Origin: Bacillus sp. 2B10
Lineage (GTDB): Bacteria > Pseudomonadota > Alphaproteobacteria > Sphingomonadales > Sphingomonadaceae
Reading direction: 5' to 3'
Length of the DNA stretch: 62,739 nt
Assembly (NCBI GenBank): GCA_003946805.1
Contig: RPSH01000024.1
Span: forward strand, 1-62,739
Positions 45,322 to 56,494 of the stretch are shown here, in pieces (within the stretch, counting starts at the first letter, position 1; each line of letters starts with the position of its first letter). The translations under genes were made by a program, and so were the position numbers. Under the pieces are notes generated by a model. It was given only the letters and a program-made list of their open reading frames with translations. It was not told the origin of the DNA and ran no database searches.

Positions 45322-46979
<1,658 letters not shown>

Positions 46980-46991
46980 GTTCGTCCCTGT

Positions 46992-47119
46992 TCCTCCCCG
47001 GAACGGGGAGGGGGACCAAGCGCAGCTTGGTGGAGGGGGACCCCCACACAGCGTGTCGCTTGGGGAAATCCCCCTCCACCGCTCTGCGAGCGGTCCCCCT
47101 CCCCGCGGAGCGGGGAGGA
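46992..47119. repeat. Large imperfect inverted repeat between ilvI and ilvH
   Basis: Left arm begins CCTCCCCGGAACGGGGAGGG and runs to TGGAGGGGGA (about 47040). The right arm runs from about 47069 (TCCCCCTCCACCG) to GCGGGGAGGA and is its near reverse complement. Each end is itself a small hairpin (CTCCCCG-GAA-CGGGGAG). A second repeat family, distinct from GTCACCCC, it fills most of the intercistronic gap. Confidence 0.8.
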
Positions 47120-47127
47120 TCTAAGTT

Positions 47128-48873
47128 TTACACCAGCGCCTTCGCCTCGTCGTCCATCTCGCCCGAGACTTCGTTCGCCTGCAGGATCATGTCGGTATGC
47201 GCCGCTCCGCTAGGGATCATCGGGAAGCAGTTGGCGAGCTTCGCCACCATGCAGTCGACCATCACCGGCCCGTCATGGTCGAGCATCGCCTGAATCCCCG
47301 CGTCCAGCTGGTCCGGCCCCTCGATGCGGATGCCCTTCCAGCCATAAGCCTCGGCCAGCTTCACGAAATCGGGCAGCGAGTCCGAATAGCTGTTCGAATA
47401 GCGCGACGAATAGGTCAGCTCCTGCCACTGGCGGACCATGCCCATATATTCGTTGTTCAGGATGAACACCTTCACCGGCAGGCGATATTGCGTCGCCGTC
47501 GCCAGCTCCTGGATGTTCATCTGGATCGACGCCTCGCCGGCGATGTCGATGCACAGCGCGCCCGGATTGCCCAGCTGCGCGCCGATCGCGGCGGGCAGGC
47601 CATAGCCCATCGTGCCCAGACCGCCGCTGGTCAGCCACTTGTTCGGCGCCTCGAACCCGAAATGCTGCGCGGCCCACATCTGGTGCTGGCCGACCTCGGT
47701 CGACACGATCGGCGCGCGATGCTTGGTCGCCTCGTACAGCGCGCGGACGGCACGCTGCGGCATGATCTCGTTGCCGCCTTCGGGAAAGTCGAGGCAGCGC
47801 CTCGCGCGCCAGCCATCGATCTTCGACCACCATTCGGTCAGGTCGGGTTTGGGATGCTGGCGCGATTTCCACACGCGCACCATGTCCTCCATCGCGTGAC
47901 CGGCATCGGCGATGATGCCCAGGTCGGCACGGACGATCTTGTTCACGCTCGACCGGTCGATATCGATATGGACCTTGCGGCTGCGCGGGGAAAAGGCGTC
48001 GAGCCGCCCCGTCACCCGGTCGTCGAAGCGCGCGCCGATGGCGACGACCAGATCGGCCTCGTTCATCGCCATGTTCGCTTCGTAGGTGCCGTGCATCCCC
48101 AGCATGCCCAGCCATTGCGAGCTGGACGCGGGCAGCGCGCCCAGACCCATCAGCGTCGAGGTGACCGGCGCGCCGGTGACGCGCGCCAGTTCGCGCAACA
48201 GCTGCGATGCCGCCGGACCCGAATTGATGATGCCGCCGCCGGTATAGAGCACCGGACGTTCGGCGGCCGCCAGCATGTCGACGACCTGCTCGATCTGGGC
48301 ACGATCGGCCTTCACCTTGGGGCGATAGGTCTTGTGCTGGATCGGGCCGGGCCTGGTATAGCGGGCGGTCGCAACCTGCACGTCCTTGGGGATGTCGACC
48401 ACGACCGGGCCGGGACGGCCGGCGGTGGCGATATGGAACGCCTCGTGGATGACATGGCCCAGCTTGGCCGGGTCCTTCACCAGATAGTTGTGCTTGCAGC
48501 AGTGGCGCGTGATGCCGACGGTATCGGCCTCCTGAAACGCGTCGGTGCCGATCAGCGCGGTCGGAACCTGCCCGGTGATGACGATCATCGGAATCGAATC
48601 GAGCAGCGCGTCGGTGATGCCGGTGATCGCGTTGGTCGCACCCGGTCCCGACGTGACCAGCACGACGCCGGGCTTGCCGGTCGAACGGGCATAGCCCTCC
48701 GCCGCATGCGTTGCCGCCTGTTCGTGCCGGACGAGGATGTGCTTGATCCGGCTGTGTTCGAACAGCGCGTCGTAGATCGGCAGCACCGCGCCGCCGGGAT
48801 AGCCGAATACGACTTCCACACCGAGGTCGACGAGGGCCTCGACCAAAATGGCGGCTCCACTCTTCTCGGGCAT
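47128..48873 (-). CDS. ilvI: Acetolactate synthase large (catalytic) subunit
   Basis: The thiamine-diphosphate enzyme makes acetolactate or acetohydroxybutyrate from pyruvate. The 581-residue protein has the three-domain layout: N-terminal FGYPGGAVLPIYDAL, LVRHEQAATHAAEGYARSTG with the catalytic Glu, VTSGPGATNAITGI, a central FAD-binding-type domain (GARFDDRVTGRLDAF), and the cofactor motif region IAGEASIQMNIQELATA...FILNNEYMGM. In the last, GEA stands where GDG is usual. It is followed by ilvH. Confidence 0.97.
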   Translation of the reverse strand: MPEKSGAAILVEALVDLGVEVVFGYPGGAVLPIYDALFEHSRIKHILVRHEQAATHAAEGYARSTGKPGVVLVTSGPGATNAITGITDALLDSIPMIVITGQVPTALIGTDAFQEADTVGITRHCCKHNYLVKDPAKLGHVIHEAFHIATAGRPGPVVVDIPKDVQVATARYTRPGPIQHKTYRPKVKADRAQIEQVVDMLAAAERPVLYTGGGIINSGPAASQLLRELARVTGAPVTSTLMGLGALPASSSQWLGMLGMHGTYEANMAMNEADLVVAIGARFDDRVTGRLDAFSPRSRKVHIDIDRSSVNKIVRADLGIIADAGHAMEDMVRVWKSRQHPKPDLTEWWSKIDGWRARRCLDFPEGGNEIMPQRAVRALYEATKHRAPIVSTEVGQHQMWAAQHFGFEAPNKWLTSGGLGTMGYGLPAAIGAQLGNPGALCIDIAGEASIQMNIQELATATQYRLPVKVFILNNEYMGMVRQWQELTYSSRYSNSYSDSLPDFVKLAEAYGWKGIRIEGPDQLDAGIQAMLDHDGPVMVDCMVAKLANCFPMIPSGAAHTDMILQANEVSGEMDDEAKALV

Positions 48874-48925
48874 GGGTCTTCACTCCTCAATATCTCGCAG
48901 GCGCGATAGCACCGTTGGAACGGCG

Positions 48926-48954
48926 TCGCTAGTCGCAGCAAATATGCGTGTCAA
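48926..48954 (-). promoter_or_regulatory. Candidate ilvI promoter
   Basis: On the minus strand TTGACA (48949-48954 in plus coordinates) is followed after 17 bases by TAGCGA (48926-48931). It lies in the 84-base gap between miaA and ilvI, about 50 bases before the ilvI ATG. The -35 is a perfect consensus; the -10 is only partial. Confidence 0.45.
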
Positions 48955-48957
48955 CCA

Positions 48958-49890
48958 TCATTGGCGTAATAAAGTGTCGAATATGGTCGACAATGCGCAT
49001 GTTTCGGTTTCGCTGGTGCGAAGCCAGCCGGCCGGTGGCTGGTTGCGGAACCACGTATACTGCCGTTTCGCATATTGCCGCGTTGCGAAACGCGCCGTGG
49101 CAAGCGCCTCCGCCCGGGTTGTGGCACCCTCCTGCCATGCCGCGATCTCACCCACGCCGATCGCGCGCCGCACCGGCGCATCGGGCGCGATGTCGTCGCG
49201 GGCGAGCAGCGCGGCGACTTCCTCGACCGCGCCGCCGTCGAACATTTCCGCCAGTCGCCGGTCGCAGCGTTCGGTCAGCCAGTCGCGATCGGGCAGCAGG
49301 ACCATCGCCGACAGCGCGATGCGATCGCCGATGCCGCCGCTGCGGTCACGCTGCCAGTCGGCCAGCGTCCGGCCAGTCGACCGCACCACCTCCAGCGCGC
49401 GCGTGACCCGGGTCGTATCGGCCGGGTTCAGGCGCGCGGCGGCGGCCGGGTCAAGCCGGTGCAGCATCGCCGCCGCCTGTTCCAGCGGCAGCGCGCGGAC
49501 CTCGGTCCGGATAGCGGGATCGATGTCGGGCACCGGCGCGATCCCGTCGATCAGCGTGCGCAGATACAGGCCGGTGCCGCCGACCAGTACCGGCAGCTTG
49601 CCCGCGGCATGGGCGGCGTCGATCGCGACCGTCGCGTCCTTTGCCCATGCGGCGGCGGAATAGCTGTCCGCGCCGTCGACATGGCCGAACAGGCGATGCG
49701 GTGCCTGCGCTTCTTCCTCCGGTGCGGGGCGGGCCGACAGCACGCGCAGGTCGCGATACACCTGTGCGCTGTCGGCGTTGACGACCACGCCGTCATGTCC
49801 TCGCGCGATCGCGACCGCCAGCGCGGACTTGCCGCTGGCGGTCGGGCCTGCGATGAGCGCGACCCTCGGACGGTCAGGAGAATTCGCCAT
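48958..49890 (-). CDS. miaA: tRNA dimethylallyltransferase MiaA
   Basis: MiaA adds an isopentenyl group to A37 of tRNAs that read UNN codons. The 310-residue protein has the P-loop [18 protein letters not shown] (12-29), [35 protein letters not shown] and the C-terminal [17 protein letters not shown]. The start ATG (49888-49890) overlaps the serB start codon; an ATG two codons upstream is possible and would lengthen the overlap. Confidence 0.96.
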   Translation of the reverse strand: MANSPDRPRVALIAGPTASGKSALAVAIARGHDGVVVNADSAQVYRDLRVLSARPAPEEEAQAPHRLFGHVDGADSYSAAAWAKDATVAIDAAHAAGKLPVLVGGTGLYLRTLIDGIAPVPDIDPAIRTEVRALPLEQAAAMLHRLDPAAAARLNPADTTRVTRALEVVRSTGRTLADWQRDRSGGIGDRIALSAMVLLPDRDWLTERCDRRLAEMFDGGAVEEVAALLARDDIAPDAPVRRAIGVGEIAAWQEGATTRAEALATARFATRQYAKRQYTWFRNQPPAGWLRTSETETCALSTIFDTLLRQ

Positions 49891-50770
49891 GTTCATCGCC
49901 ACGCTGATAGCAGCCGAATCGATCGCCGCGGGCGATATTTCCGCCGCCGCCGATCGCCTCGACACGGCGGGTTGCCTGATCGAGGGCTGGACGTGGCTCG
50001 ACGAAGGCCGTGCCGCCGATATCCGTTTCGCGACGGACCCCGACGCGGCGCGCGCCGCGATCGAAGGGCAGTTTCCCCGCACCGATATCGCCGTTCAGCC
50101 CGCGGCGGACCGCGAGAAGAAGCTGCTGGTCGCCGACATGGATTCGACGATGATTACCGTCGAATGTATCGACGAACTGGCCGACTATGCCGGGATCAAG
50201 CCACAGATCGCCGAGGTGACCGAACGTGCGATGCGCGGCGAACTCGACTTCGCTTCGGCACTCGATGCGCGCGTCGCGCTGCTGGAGGGGCTGGAGGAAG
50301 GCGCGATCCAGCGCTGTCTCGACGAGCGGGTCAAGCTGATGCCCGGCGCGAAGACGCTCATCCGGACGATGCGCGCGCGGGGTGCGACGACGATCCTCGT
50401 CTCGGGCGGCTTCACCCGCTTCGCCGAGCCGGTCGGCCACGAACTCGGTTTCCACCGGATGATCGCCAACCGCCTGCTGATCGAGGACGGCCGGCTGACC
50501 GGCAAGGTGCGCAAGCCGATCGTCGATGCGACGACCAAGGAAGTGACGTTGCTGGCGGCGATCGACGAACTGGGCATCGATCCGGCGGCGACGCTGGCGG
50601 TCGGCGACGGGGCCAACGACCTGCCGATGATCCGCCGCGCTGGCCTGGGCATCGCCTATCACGCCAAGCCGATCGTGGCTGCCGAGGCCGGGGTGCGGAT
50701 CGACCACACCGATTTGACCGCCCTGCTATATATACAGGGGATCGCGCGCGCCGACTGGGCGACGGGCTGA
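49889..50770 (+). CDS. serB: Phosphoserine phosphatase SerB
   Basis: SerB removes phosphate from phosphoserine in the last step of serine synthesis. The 293-residue HAD-type protein has the nucleophile motif [11 protein letters not shown] (DMDST 83-87), [15 protein letters not shown] (motif II), and [20 protein letters not shown] (motif IV). The first 75 residues are a divergent regulatory domain. A good RBS AGGAG (49876-49880) lies upstream, inside the miaA coding region on the other strand. Confidence 0.96.
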   Translation: MFIATLIAAESIAAGDISAAADRLDTAGCLIEGWTWLDEGRAADIRFATDPDAARAAIEGQFPRTDIAVQPAADREKKLLVADMDSTMITVECIDELADYAGIKPQIAEVTERAMRGELDFASALDARVALLEGLEEGAIQRCLDERVKLMPGAKTLIRTMRARGATTILVSGGFTRFAEPVGHELGFHRMIANRLLIEDGRLTGKVRKPIVDATTKEVTLLAAIDELGIDPAATLAVGDGANDLPMIRRAGLGIAYHAKPIVAAEAGVRIDHTDLTALLYIQGIARADWATG

Positions 50771-50775
50771 TCGTT

Positions 50776-51678
50776 TCAGCGCTTCATCGGGACGCAGGTC
50801 GTCGGGCGGATCGCCGCGCAGGCGCGGCTGGCTTCCGCGCTCGACGCGAACGGCCCGACCTGTAGCCGGGTGACGCCGCCGGCCTGCTCGTAATAGGGCT
50901 GGCGACCGGCGAACTTGCCCGCGACGCTGCTCCACAGGCGACGGGCGTTGCCGCCGTCCTTGAATGCGCCCAACTGCACCCGCCACCCGCCGTCGCGCAC
51001 CGGTGCCGGTTTGGCGACGGGAGCGGGGGCCGGACGGGGCGTCGGGATCGGCCTGGCGACGGGCGTCGCCACCGCGCGGGGCGTCGGCACAGGCTGGACA
51101 CTCGCCAGCGCCGGACGGCCGGCGTCGCGCTCGAGGTCGCGGGCCATCGCCAGCGCCGCCTGCCGGTCGGGCAGCGGGACGTAGCGGTCCATCTCCGCCA
51201 GCGTCGCCGACGCCTGCGGCAGCCCCGCCGACGACGCGCGCGTCATCAGCGCATAGGCCCGCCGCCAGTCCTTGGGCACCGCATCGCCGTTGAACAGCAT
51301 CGTGCCAAGGACAAATTGGCTCCGCGCTTCCCCCCGCTGCGACGATTTCTCCAGCCATTTCACCGCCTCGGCGCGCTTGCCGTTCTGGAACAGGATCAGG
51401 CCGTAATTGTCCTCCGCCTGCCGGTGCCCCTGCTGCGCGGCACGGGCATACCATAGTTCCGCCTGCGCCATGTCCATCGGCACGCCCCGGCCCAGCTTGT
51501 ATGCCTGCCCCAGATTGAACTGCGCATCGGCATCACCGGCAACGGCTGGTTGCTGCCATTCGCGCACCGCTGTAGCCCAGTCGCCACGCGCCCACGCATC
51601 GACCCCGGCCTTCACGTCCGCCATCGCCGCCGTCGACAGCATCGCGCCGGCCAGCGCCAGCCCAACCACACCGCGCAT
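50776..51678 (-). CDS. Exported Sel1-repeat and SPOR-domain protein
   Basis: The 300-residue protein has a signal peptide (GVVGLALAGAMLSTAAMA), then Sel1-like repeats (about 25-165: DAQFNLGQAYKLGRGVPMD, AELWYARAAQQG), a proline-alanine linker (about 190-225), and a C-terminal SPOR domain (WRVQLGAFKDGGNARRLWSS onward). SPOR domains bind peptidoglycan strands lacking stem peptides at septa, so a cell-wall-associated role is likely. It is divergent from parA, whose operon also ends with a SPOR protein. Confidence 0.88.
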   Translation of the reverse strand: MRGVVGLALAGAMLSTAAMADVKAGVDAWARGDWATAVREWQQPAVAGDADAQFNLGQAYKLGRGVPMDMAQAELWYARAAQQGHRQAEDNYGLILFQNGKRAEAVKWLEKSSQRGEARSQFVLGTMLFNGDAVPKDWRRAYALMTRASSAGLPQASATLAEMDRYVPLPDRQAALAMARDLERDAGRPALASVQPVPTPRAVATPVARPIPTPRPAPAPVAKPAPVRDGGWRVQLGAFKDGGNARRLWSSVAGKFAGRQPYYEQAGGVTRLQVGPFASSAEASRACAAIRPTTCVPMKR

Positions 51679-51833
51679 CGAATTCCCCTTTGCGTCTCAG
51701 GACTTCTTCCTATCAGCGGTTCACGATGTTCGGAAAGCCTTTCGCGCGCGGGCAAGCATGGACGCCGCGTTAACCGCTTCTTATCCGACGCCGTGTCATG
51801 CCGTCCCGGGATTTACGGGGAGACGACGGCGCA

Positions 51834-52550
51834 ATGCGCGTACTGGCGGTGGCATCGCAAAAGGGTGGTTCGGGCAAGACGACCTTGTCCGGGCATCTGG
51901 CCGTGCAGGCCGAACGCGCCGGTGCCGGGCCGGTCGTGATGGTCGATATCGACCCGCAGGGATCGCTGGCCGACTGGTGGAACGCACGGGTGACCGACGA
52001 ACCGGCCTTCGCGCAGACGATGGTCGCGCGGCTGGCCGCCGATCTGGAGACGCTGCGCGCGCACGGGTTCAAGCTGGCCGTGATCGACACGCCGCCGGCG
52101 ATCACCATGGCGATCCAGAGCGTGATCGCCGTCGCCGAACTGATCGTCGTGCCGACGCGGCCCAGCCCGCACGACCTGCGCGCGGTCGGCGCCACCGTCG
52201 ACCTGTGCGACCGTGCCGGCAAGCCGCTGGTTTTCGTCGTGAACGCCGCGACGCCGGGTGCGCGCATCACGACCGAAGCGACGATGGCATTGTCGCAGCA
52301 CGGTACGGTCGCGCCGGTCATCATCCACCACCGCGTCGATTTCGCGTCGTCGATGGTCGACGGCCGCACCGTCATGGAGATCGATCCGTCCTCGAAGTCG
52401 AGCGCGGAGATCGAGGGGCTGTGGAGCTATATCCAGGACCGGCTGGAAAAGAATTTCCGTCGCACGGTCTTCGCCGTACCGACCCTGCCCGGCGCGACCC
52501 GCGTCGCCGCCGGCGGTTTCGGCCGCCGGGGGCAGGGGGGCGGCGCATGA
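51834..52550 (+). CDS. ParA-family ATPase, MinD/ParA type
   Basis: The 238-residue protein has the deviant Walker A KGGSGKTT (10-17 in LAVASQKGGSGKTTLSG), VVMVDIDPQGSLADWW (Walker A prime and Walker B region) and LAVIDTPPAI. Such ATPases position DNA or other cargo with a DNA-binding partner. The start MRVLAVAS was taken over an open upstream extension. No parB is adjacent; instead a small protein with a ribbon-helix-helix-like segment is coupled by ATGA. This therefore looks like an extra ParA, not the chromosomal parAB pair. Confidence 0.9.
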   Translation: MRVLAVASQKGGSGKTTLSGHLAVQAERAGAGPVVMVDIDPQGSLADWWNARVTDEPAFAQTMVARLAADLETLRAHGFKLAVIDTPPAITMAIQSVIAVAELIVVPTRPSPHDLRAVGATVDLCDRAGKPLVFVVNAATPGARITTEATMALSQHGTVAPVIIHHRVDFASSMVDGRTVMEIDPSSKSSAEIEGLWSYIQDRLEKNFRRTVFAVPTLPGATRVAAGGFGRRGQGGGA

Positions 52551-52933
52551 CGACGCAGCGTCCCCCGGCATCGATCGATTCGGCCCTGCTGGCGCGCAAG
52601 GGCGAGGCGCGCCCGGCGATGCGGCCGCACGGCACGGGTCCGACCGGCGACGGCGACGATCTCGGCTGGAACGATCTGGGCGATGCCCGCCCGGCGGTAT
52701 TGCGCGACCGTGCGAAGCTGCAGGCGCTGCCCTCGGGACCGCCCGGCGAGACGATCCAGCTGACGCTCGACGCCGACCGGATGCTGCGGCTGCGGCTGGC
52801 GGCGACGGTCCGCGACATTTCCCCGGAAGCGTTCGTGCGCGAGGCGCTCGACCACTTCCTGCCATCGACCTCCGACATCGCGGCGCTCGTTCAGCGCCTC
52901 GCCCCCGACGGGGCAGCAAAGGGCAAGCCATGA
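52547..52933 (+). CDS. Small ParA-linked protein with ribbon-helix-helix-like segment
   Basis: A 128-residue protein. The first 65 residues are polar and probably disordered (GLY/ASP-rich GTGPTGDGDDLGWNDLGDA). Residues 68-105 (ETIQLTLDADRMLRLRLAATVRDISPEAF, then VREALDHFL) fit the strand-helix-helix pattern of CopG/RHH DNA-binding proteins. It is coupled by ATGA to both the ParA gene before it and the SPOR gene after it. It may be the DNA-binding or ATPase-activating partner of this ParA; that role is inferred from layout. Confidence 0.7.
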   Translation: MTTQRPPASIDSALLARKGEARPAMRPHGTGPTGDGDDLGWNDLGDARPAVLRDRAKLQALPSGPPGETIQLTLDADRMLRLRLAATVRDISPEAFVREALDHFLPSTSDIAALVQRLAPDGAAKGKP

Positions 52934-54219
52934 AGACGCATCTGCTGGTATCGATCGGCCTCGCCACGGCCATGCTGGGCGGTTCGCTCGCGCTGGTCGC
53001 GGGCGGCACGGTCGCGGTCGCATCATCGGAGGACGGCGCGGCAGGCAAGTTCGCGGGCAAGGCGCTGCAGGCGCTGGCGAAGCACCGCCCGGCACAGGCG
53101 GTGACGTTCGCGGAACAGGCCGTGGCGCTGTCGCCGCGCGACGCGACCTATCGTTCGCTGCTGGGACGCGCATACCTTGCCGCCGGCCGGTTCGCGTCGG
53201 CGACGCAGGCGTTCAGCGACGTGCTGGCGCTCGATCCGACCGATGCGAAGGCGGCGCTGAACCTTGCGCTGGCGCAGACCGCCACCGGCGAATGGGTCGC
53301 GGCGCGCGACACGCTGACCGCACATTCGGCACGGATTTCGCCGGCGGATCGCGGCCTCGCCCTCGCGCTGGCCGGCGATCCGGCGGGCGGCATCGCGCTG
53401 CTCAGCGAAGCGGCGCGCGATCCGGCGGCGACCGCGACGATCCGCCAGAACCTCGCGCTCGCGCTGGCGCTCGACGGGCGCTGGGTCGATGCGCGGACGG
53501 TGGCGTCGGTCGACATGGCGCCGGCACAGGTCGACCAGCGGCTGGTGGAATGGGCGGCGTTCGCGCGCCCCGAACACGCCGCGCAACAGGTCGCCGCGCT
53601 GCTCGGCGTCACGCCTGCGCCCGATCGCGGCCAGCCGGTCCAGCTTGCCCTCTCCGCGCCGGCAGCGCCCGTCGCGCTGGCGCAGGCCGACCCGGTCCCT
53701 GACGTACCCGCCGCCGTGGTCCCGGTCGAACCGGTCGTCGATACCCCGATCGTCCCCGCCGTGCCCGCCCCGGTCCGGCTGGCGGCGACCGTCCGCCCGG
53801 CGATCACCTTTGCCCCGCGCCGCGAGATCGTGCAGGCATTGCCGGCCAGCTATCTGCGACAGGCGCCCGTGCGCATGGCCGCCCGCGCCCGTGCCACGGC
53901 GGCGCCCGCGGCACAGGCTGCCACCGGCGGCAACTATTACGTCCAGCTCGGCGCGTTCGACAATGCCGCCGTCGCGCGCGACGCGTGGCGCCGGATGCGC
54001 CGCAACGTACCGCGCCTCTCCGCGCTGACGCCGCAGGGCATGCAGGCCAGCATCCGCGGGGCGAGCTTCTATCGCCTGTCGGTCGGCGGGCTCGCCCGCG
54101 CCGATGCTGCGACGCTGTGCGGCAGCGTGCGGGCAAAGGGCGATCGCTGCTTCGTGCGCACCCATGCCGGCGAACAGCTGGCAAGCTGGGCCCGTCCCGA
54201 GCGCCTCGCCGCGCGCTGA
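52930..54219 (+). CDS. TPR and SPOR domain protein
   Basis: The 429-residue protein starts with a hydrophobic signal or anchor (LVSIGLATAMLGGSLALVAGG). TPR-like repeats follow (about 45-220: PAQAVTFAEQAVALSPRDATY, GRFASATQAFSDVLALDPTD), then a proline/valine-rich linker and a C-terminal SPOR domain (about 335-415, GGNYYVQLGAFDNAAVARDA). A role at the septal cell wall is likely. It is the last gene of the parA-RHH-SPOR unit. Confidence 0.85.
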   Translation: MKTHLLVSIGLATAMLGGSLALVAGGTVAVASSEDGAAGKFAGKALQALAKHRPAQAVTFAEQAVALSPRDATYRSLLGRAYLAAGRFASATQAFSDVLALDPTDAKAALNLALAQTATGEWVAARDTLTAHSARISPADRGLALALAGDPAGGIALLSEAARDPAATATIRQNLALALALDGRWVDARTVASVDMAPAQVDQRLVEWAAFARPEHAAQQVAALLGVTPAPDRGQPVQLALSAPAAPVALAQADPVPDVPAAVVPVEPVVDTPIVPAVPAPVRLAATVRPAITFAPRREIVQALPASYLRQAPVRMAARARATAAPAAQAATGGNYYVQLGAFDNAAVARDAWRRMRRNVPRLSALTPQGMQASIRGASFYRLSVGGLARADAATLCGSVRAKGDRCFVRTHAGEQLASWARPERLAAR

Positions 54220-54262
54220 CCCCTTTCCCGAGCCTCTCCCAGGAGGAGGCGGCGCGTTCCCG

Positions 54263-55468
54263 TTACAGGAACGCGCCGCCCTTTATCACCCGGACCGCGC
54301 GGCCCTGTACCGGCAGGCCGTCGAACGGCGTGTTCGCCGCCTTGCCCGCCAGCGCATCGGCGCGGACCTGCCACGGTGCGTCCCGGTCGATGACGATCAG
54401 GTCGGCGGGTGTGCCGGACGCAAGCGTCCCCGAATCGAGCCCGAGCAGCCGCGCCGGGTTGTACGCCAGCAGCGCGAACAGCCGGTCGAGCCCGATCAGC
54501 CCGTCGCGCACCAGCCCCAACCCCATCGGCAGCAGCGTTTCCGCCCCCGCCATGCCCGGTTCCGAATCGGCGAAGGGCAGGCGCTTCGCCTCCGGTCCGC
54601 GCGGATCGTGCCCCGAACACAGCACGTCGATCGTCCCGTCGGCGATCGCGGCACGCGCCGCCTGCCGGTCGCTCTCGCTGCGCAGGGGGGGCGAGAGGTG
54701 CGCGAACGTCCGGAAATCGCTCATCGCGATATCTGACAGGTACAGATGCGCCGGGGTGATGCCGCAGGTGACGCGGACGCCGCGCCGCTTGGCCGCACGG
54801 ATCAGGTCGAAGCCGGCGGCGGTCGTCACCTGCCGGAAATGGAGCCGTGCGCCGGTATCCTCGGCCAGCATCACGTCGCGCGCGATCGCCAGCGCCTCCG
54901 CCATGGCCGGCGCGGCGGGCAGGCCGAGGCGGGTCGCGGTCTCGCCCGCCGTCGCCACCGCATCGCCGGCAAGGCCGCCATCCTCGGCATGCGCGACGAC
55001 GACGAGGTCGCAGTCGCGGGCATAGGCCAGCACCTTGCGCATCACGCCGCTGTCGGCGATCCACCGCCGCCCGGTCGCCACTGCCACCGCGCCCGCTTCG
55101 ACGTTGATCGCCATTTCGGCGAGGTCGGTACCGCGCAGGCCCTGCGTCGCCGCCGACAGCGGATGGATCCAGATATCGGGCTTGCCCATATGCGCGGCCC
55201 GAGCGACGATGCCGGGATCGTCGAGCACCGGCGCCTGATCGGGCATCAGCCCGACGCGGACAATCCCGCCCGCGCGACAGGCGGCGGCATCGATGCCGAA
55301 CACGCCCAGATCGACGATCGCCGGGGCGATCAGCTTGCCCGCGATATCGATCGTCTTCGCATCGCCCGCCGCCGCGTTGACGATCATGTCGCCATCGACG
55401 AACAGGTCCTGCCGCGTCACGCCACCGGTCGGGCAGACCAGCGTCCCGCCGGTGAAGATCATGCTCAT
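54263..55468 (-). CDS. Dihydroorotase-like protein lacking metal-binding residues (PyrC-type)
   Basis: The 401-residue protein has the amidohydrolase fold of dihydroorotase, but the metal-binding HxH normally near residues 53-57 is DLGVFG. The later zinc His in the HVST segment is Q (HFRQVTTA) and the DHAPH loop reads [13 protein letters not shown] (160-163) is kept. Such non-catalytic PyrC-like proteins pair with PyrB in aspartate transcarbamoylase complexes in other bacteria, for example Pseudomonas, so a structural role is likely. The start was chosen for the ATGA overlap with pyrB; one two codons upstream is possible. Confidence 0.85.
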   Translation of the reverse strand: MSMIFTGGTLVCPTGGVTRQDLFVDGDMIVNAAAGDAKTIDIAGKLIAPAIVDLGVFGIDAAACRAGGIVRVGLMPDQAPVLDDPGIVARAAHMGKPDIWIHPLSAATQGLRGTDLAEMAINVEAGAVAVATGRRWIADSGVMRKVLAYARDCDLVVVAHAEDGGLAGDAVATAGETATRLGLPAAPAMAEALAIARDVMLAEDTGARLHFRQVTTAAGFDLIRAAKRRGVRVTCGITPAHLYLSDIAMSDFRTFAHLSPPLRSESDRQAARAAIADGTIDVLCSGHDPRGPEAKRLPFADSEPGMAGAETLLPMGLGLVRDGLIGLDRLFALLAYNPARLLGLDSGTLASGTPADLIVIDRDAPWQVRADALAGKAANTPFDGLPVQGRAVRVIKGGAFL

Positions 55469-56454
55469 GCCCATCCCTCCACGCCGCGGCTGCGCCGGGT
55501 CAGCACGTCGAGGCACGCCATGCGCACCGCGACGCCCATCTCGACCTGTTCGGTGATCGTCGATCGTTCGGGATCGTCGGCGACGTCACTGGTGATCTCG
55601 ATTCCCCGGTTCATCGGGCCGGGATGCATCACGATCGCATGGGGTTCGGCCCGCTTCAGCCGATCGCGCGTCAGGCCGTAGCGCAGGTGATATTCGCGCG
55701 TCGACGGAATGAAACCGCCGTTCATCCGCTCATTCTGCAACCGCAGCATCATGACCACATCGGCCCCTTCGAGCGCGGCGTCGAAATCGGTGAAGGGGGT
55801 GACGCCCATCGATTCGATCGCCTGCGGCATCAGCGTCGCGGGCGCGACCACCCGGACCTCGGCGGCAAGCGTGATCAGCGCGAGAATGTTCGACCGCGCA
55901 ACGCGGCTGTGCAGGATGTCGCCGCAGATTACGACGCGTTTGTGGGCGATTTCGCCGAGTCGGCGGCGGATAGTCAACGCGTCGAGCAGCGCCTGGGTCG
56001 GGTGTTCGTGCCAGCCGTCGCCCGCGTTCAGCACCGGGCAGTCGACCTTGTCGGCGATCAGCTGCACCGCGCCCGACGATCCGTGGCGGATGACGATCAC
56101 GTCGGCGCGCATCGCGTTCAGCGTCACCGCCGTATCGATCAGCGTCTCGCCCTTCTTCACGCTCGACTGGCCGGCATACATGTTGACGACGTCGGCGCCC
56201 AGCCGCTTGCCGGCGATCTCGAACGACAGCAGCGTGCGGGTGCTGTTCTCGAAAAAGGCGTTGATCTGCGTCACGCCGTCCAGCCGGTGGTCGCCGGGAC
56301 CCCGGCTGCGATTGGCGTCGATCCATTGTTCCGCCTCGTCGAGCAGGAACAGGATCTCATGGGGCTGCAACCCCTCGATCCCGGTCAGGTGCCGATGCGG
56401 AAAGACGGCGCCGCCATCGATCATGGCGGCGGGGCGGTGGTCTGAAATAGGCAT
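55465..56454 (-). CDS. pyrB: Aspartate carbamoyltransferase catalytic subunit
   Basis: PyrB makes carbamoyl aspartate in pyrimidine synthesis. The 329-residue protein has the carbamoyl-phosphate motif [41 protein letters not shown] and [11 protein letters not shown]. It overlaps the dihydroorotase-like gene by ATGA, so the two are co-translated and probably bind each other. No pyrI regulatory subunit is seen. Confidence 0.97.
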   Translation of the reverse strand: MPISDHRPAAMIDGGAVFPHRHLTGIEGLQPHEILFLLDEAEQWIDANRSRGPGDHRLDGVTQINAFFENSTRTLLSFEIAGKRLGADVVNMYAGQSSVKKGETLIDTAVTLNAMRADVIVIRHGSSGAVQLIADKVDCPVLNAGDGWHEHPTQALLDALTIRRRLGEIAHKRVVICGDILHSRVARSNILALITLAAEVRVVAPATLMPQAIESMGVTPFTDFDAALEGADVVMMLRLQNERMNGGFIPSTREYHLRYGLTRDRLKRAEPHAIVMHPGPMNRGIEITSDVADDPERSTITEQVEMGVAVRMACLDVLTRRSRGVEGWA

Positions 56455-56494
56455 CGAGGCGACCGGTTAGGCTGCGGCGCGCGCTCGCGCAAGC

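Noticed and set aside
48874..48941. A leader peptide upstream of ilvI
   Set aside because: The only frame starts with TTG, has no run of Val, Leu or Ile codons and continues into ilvI out of frame.
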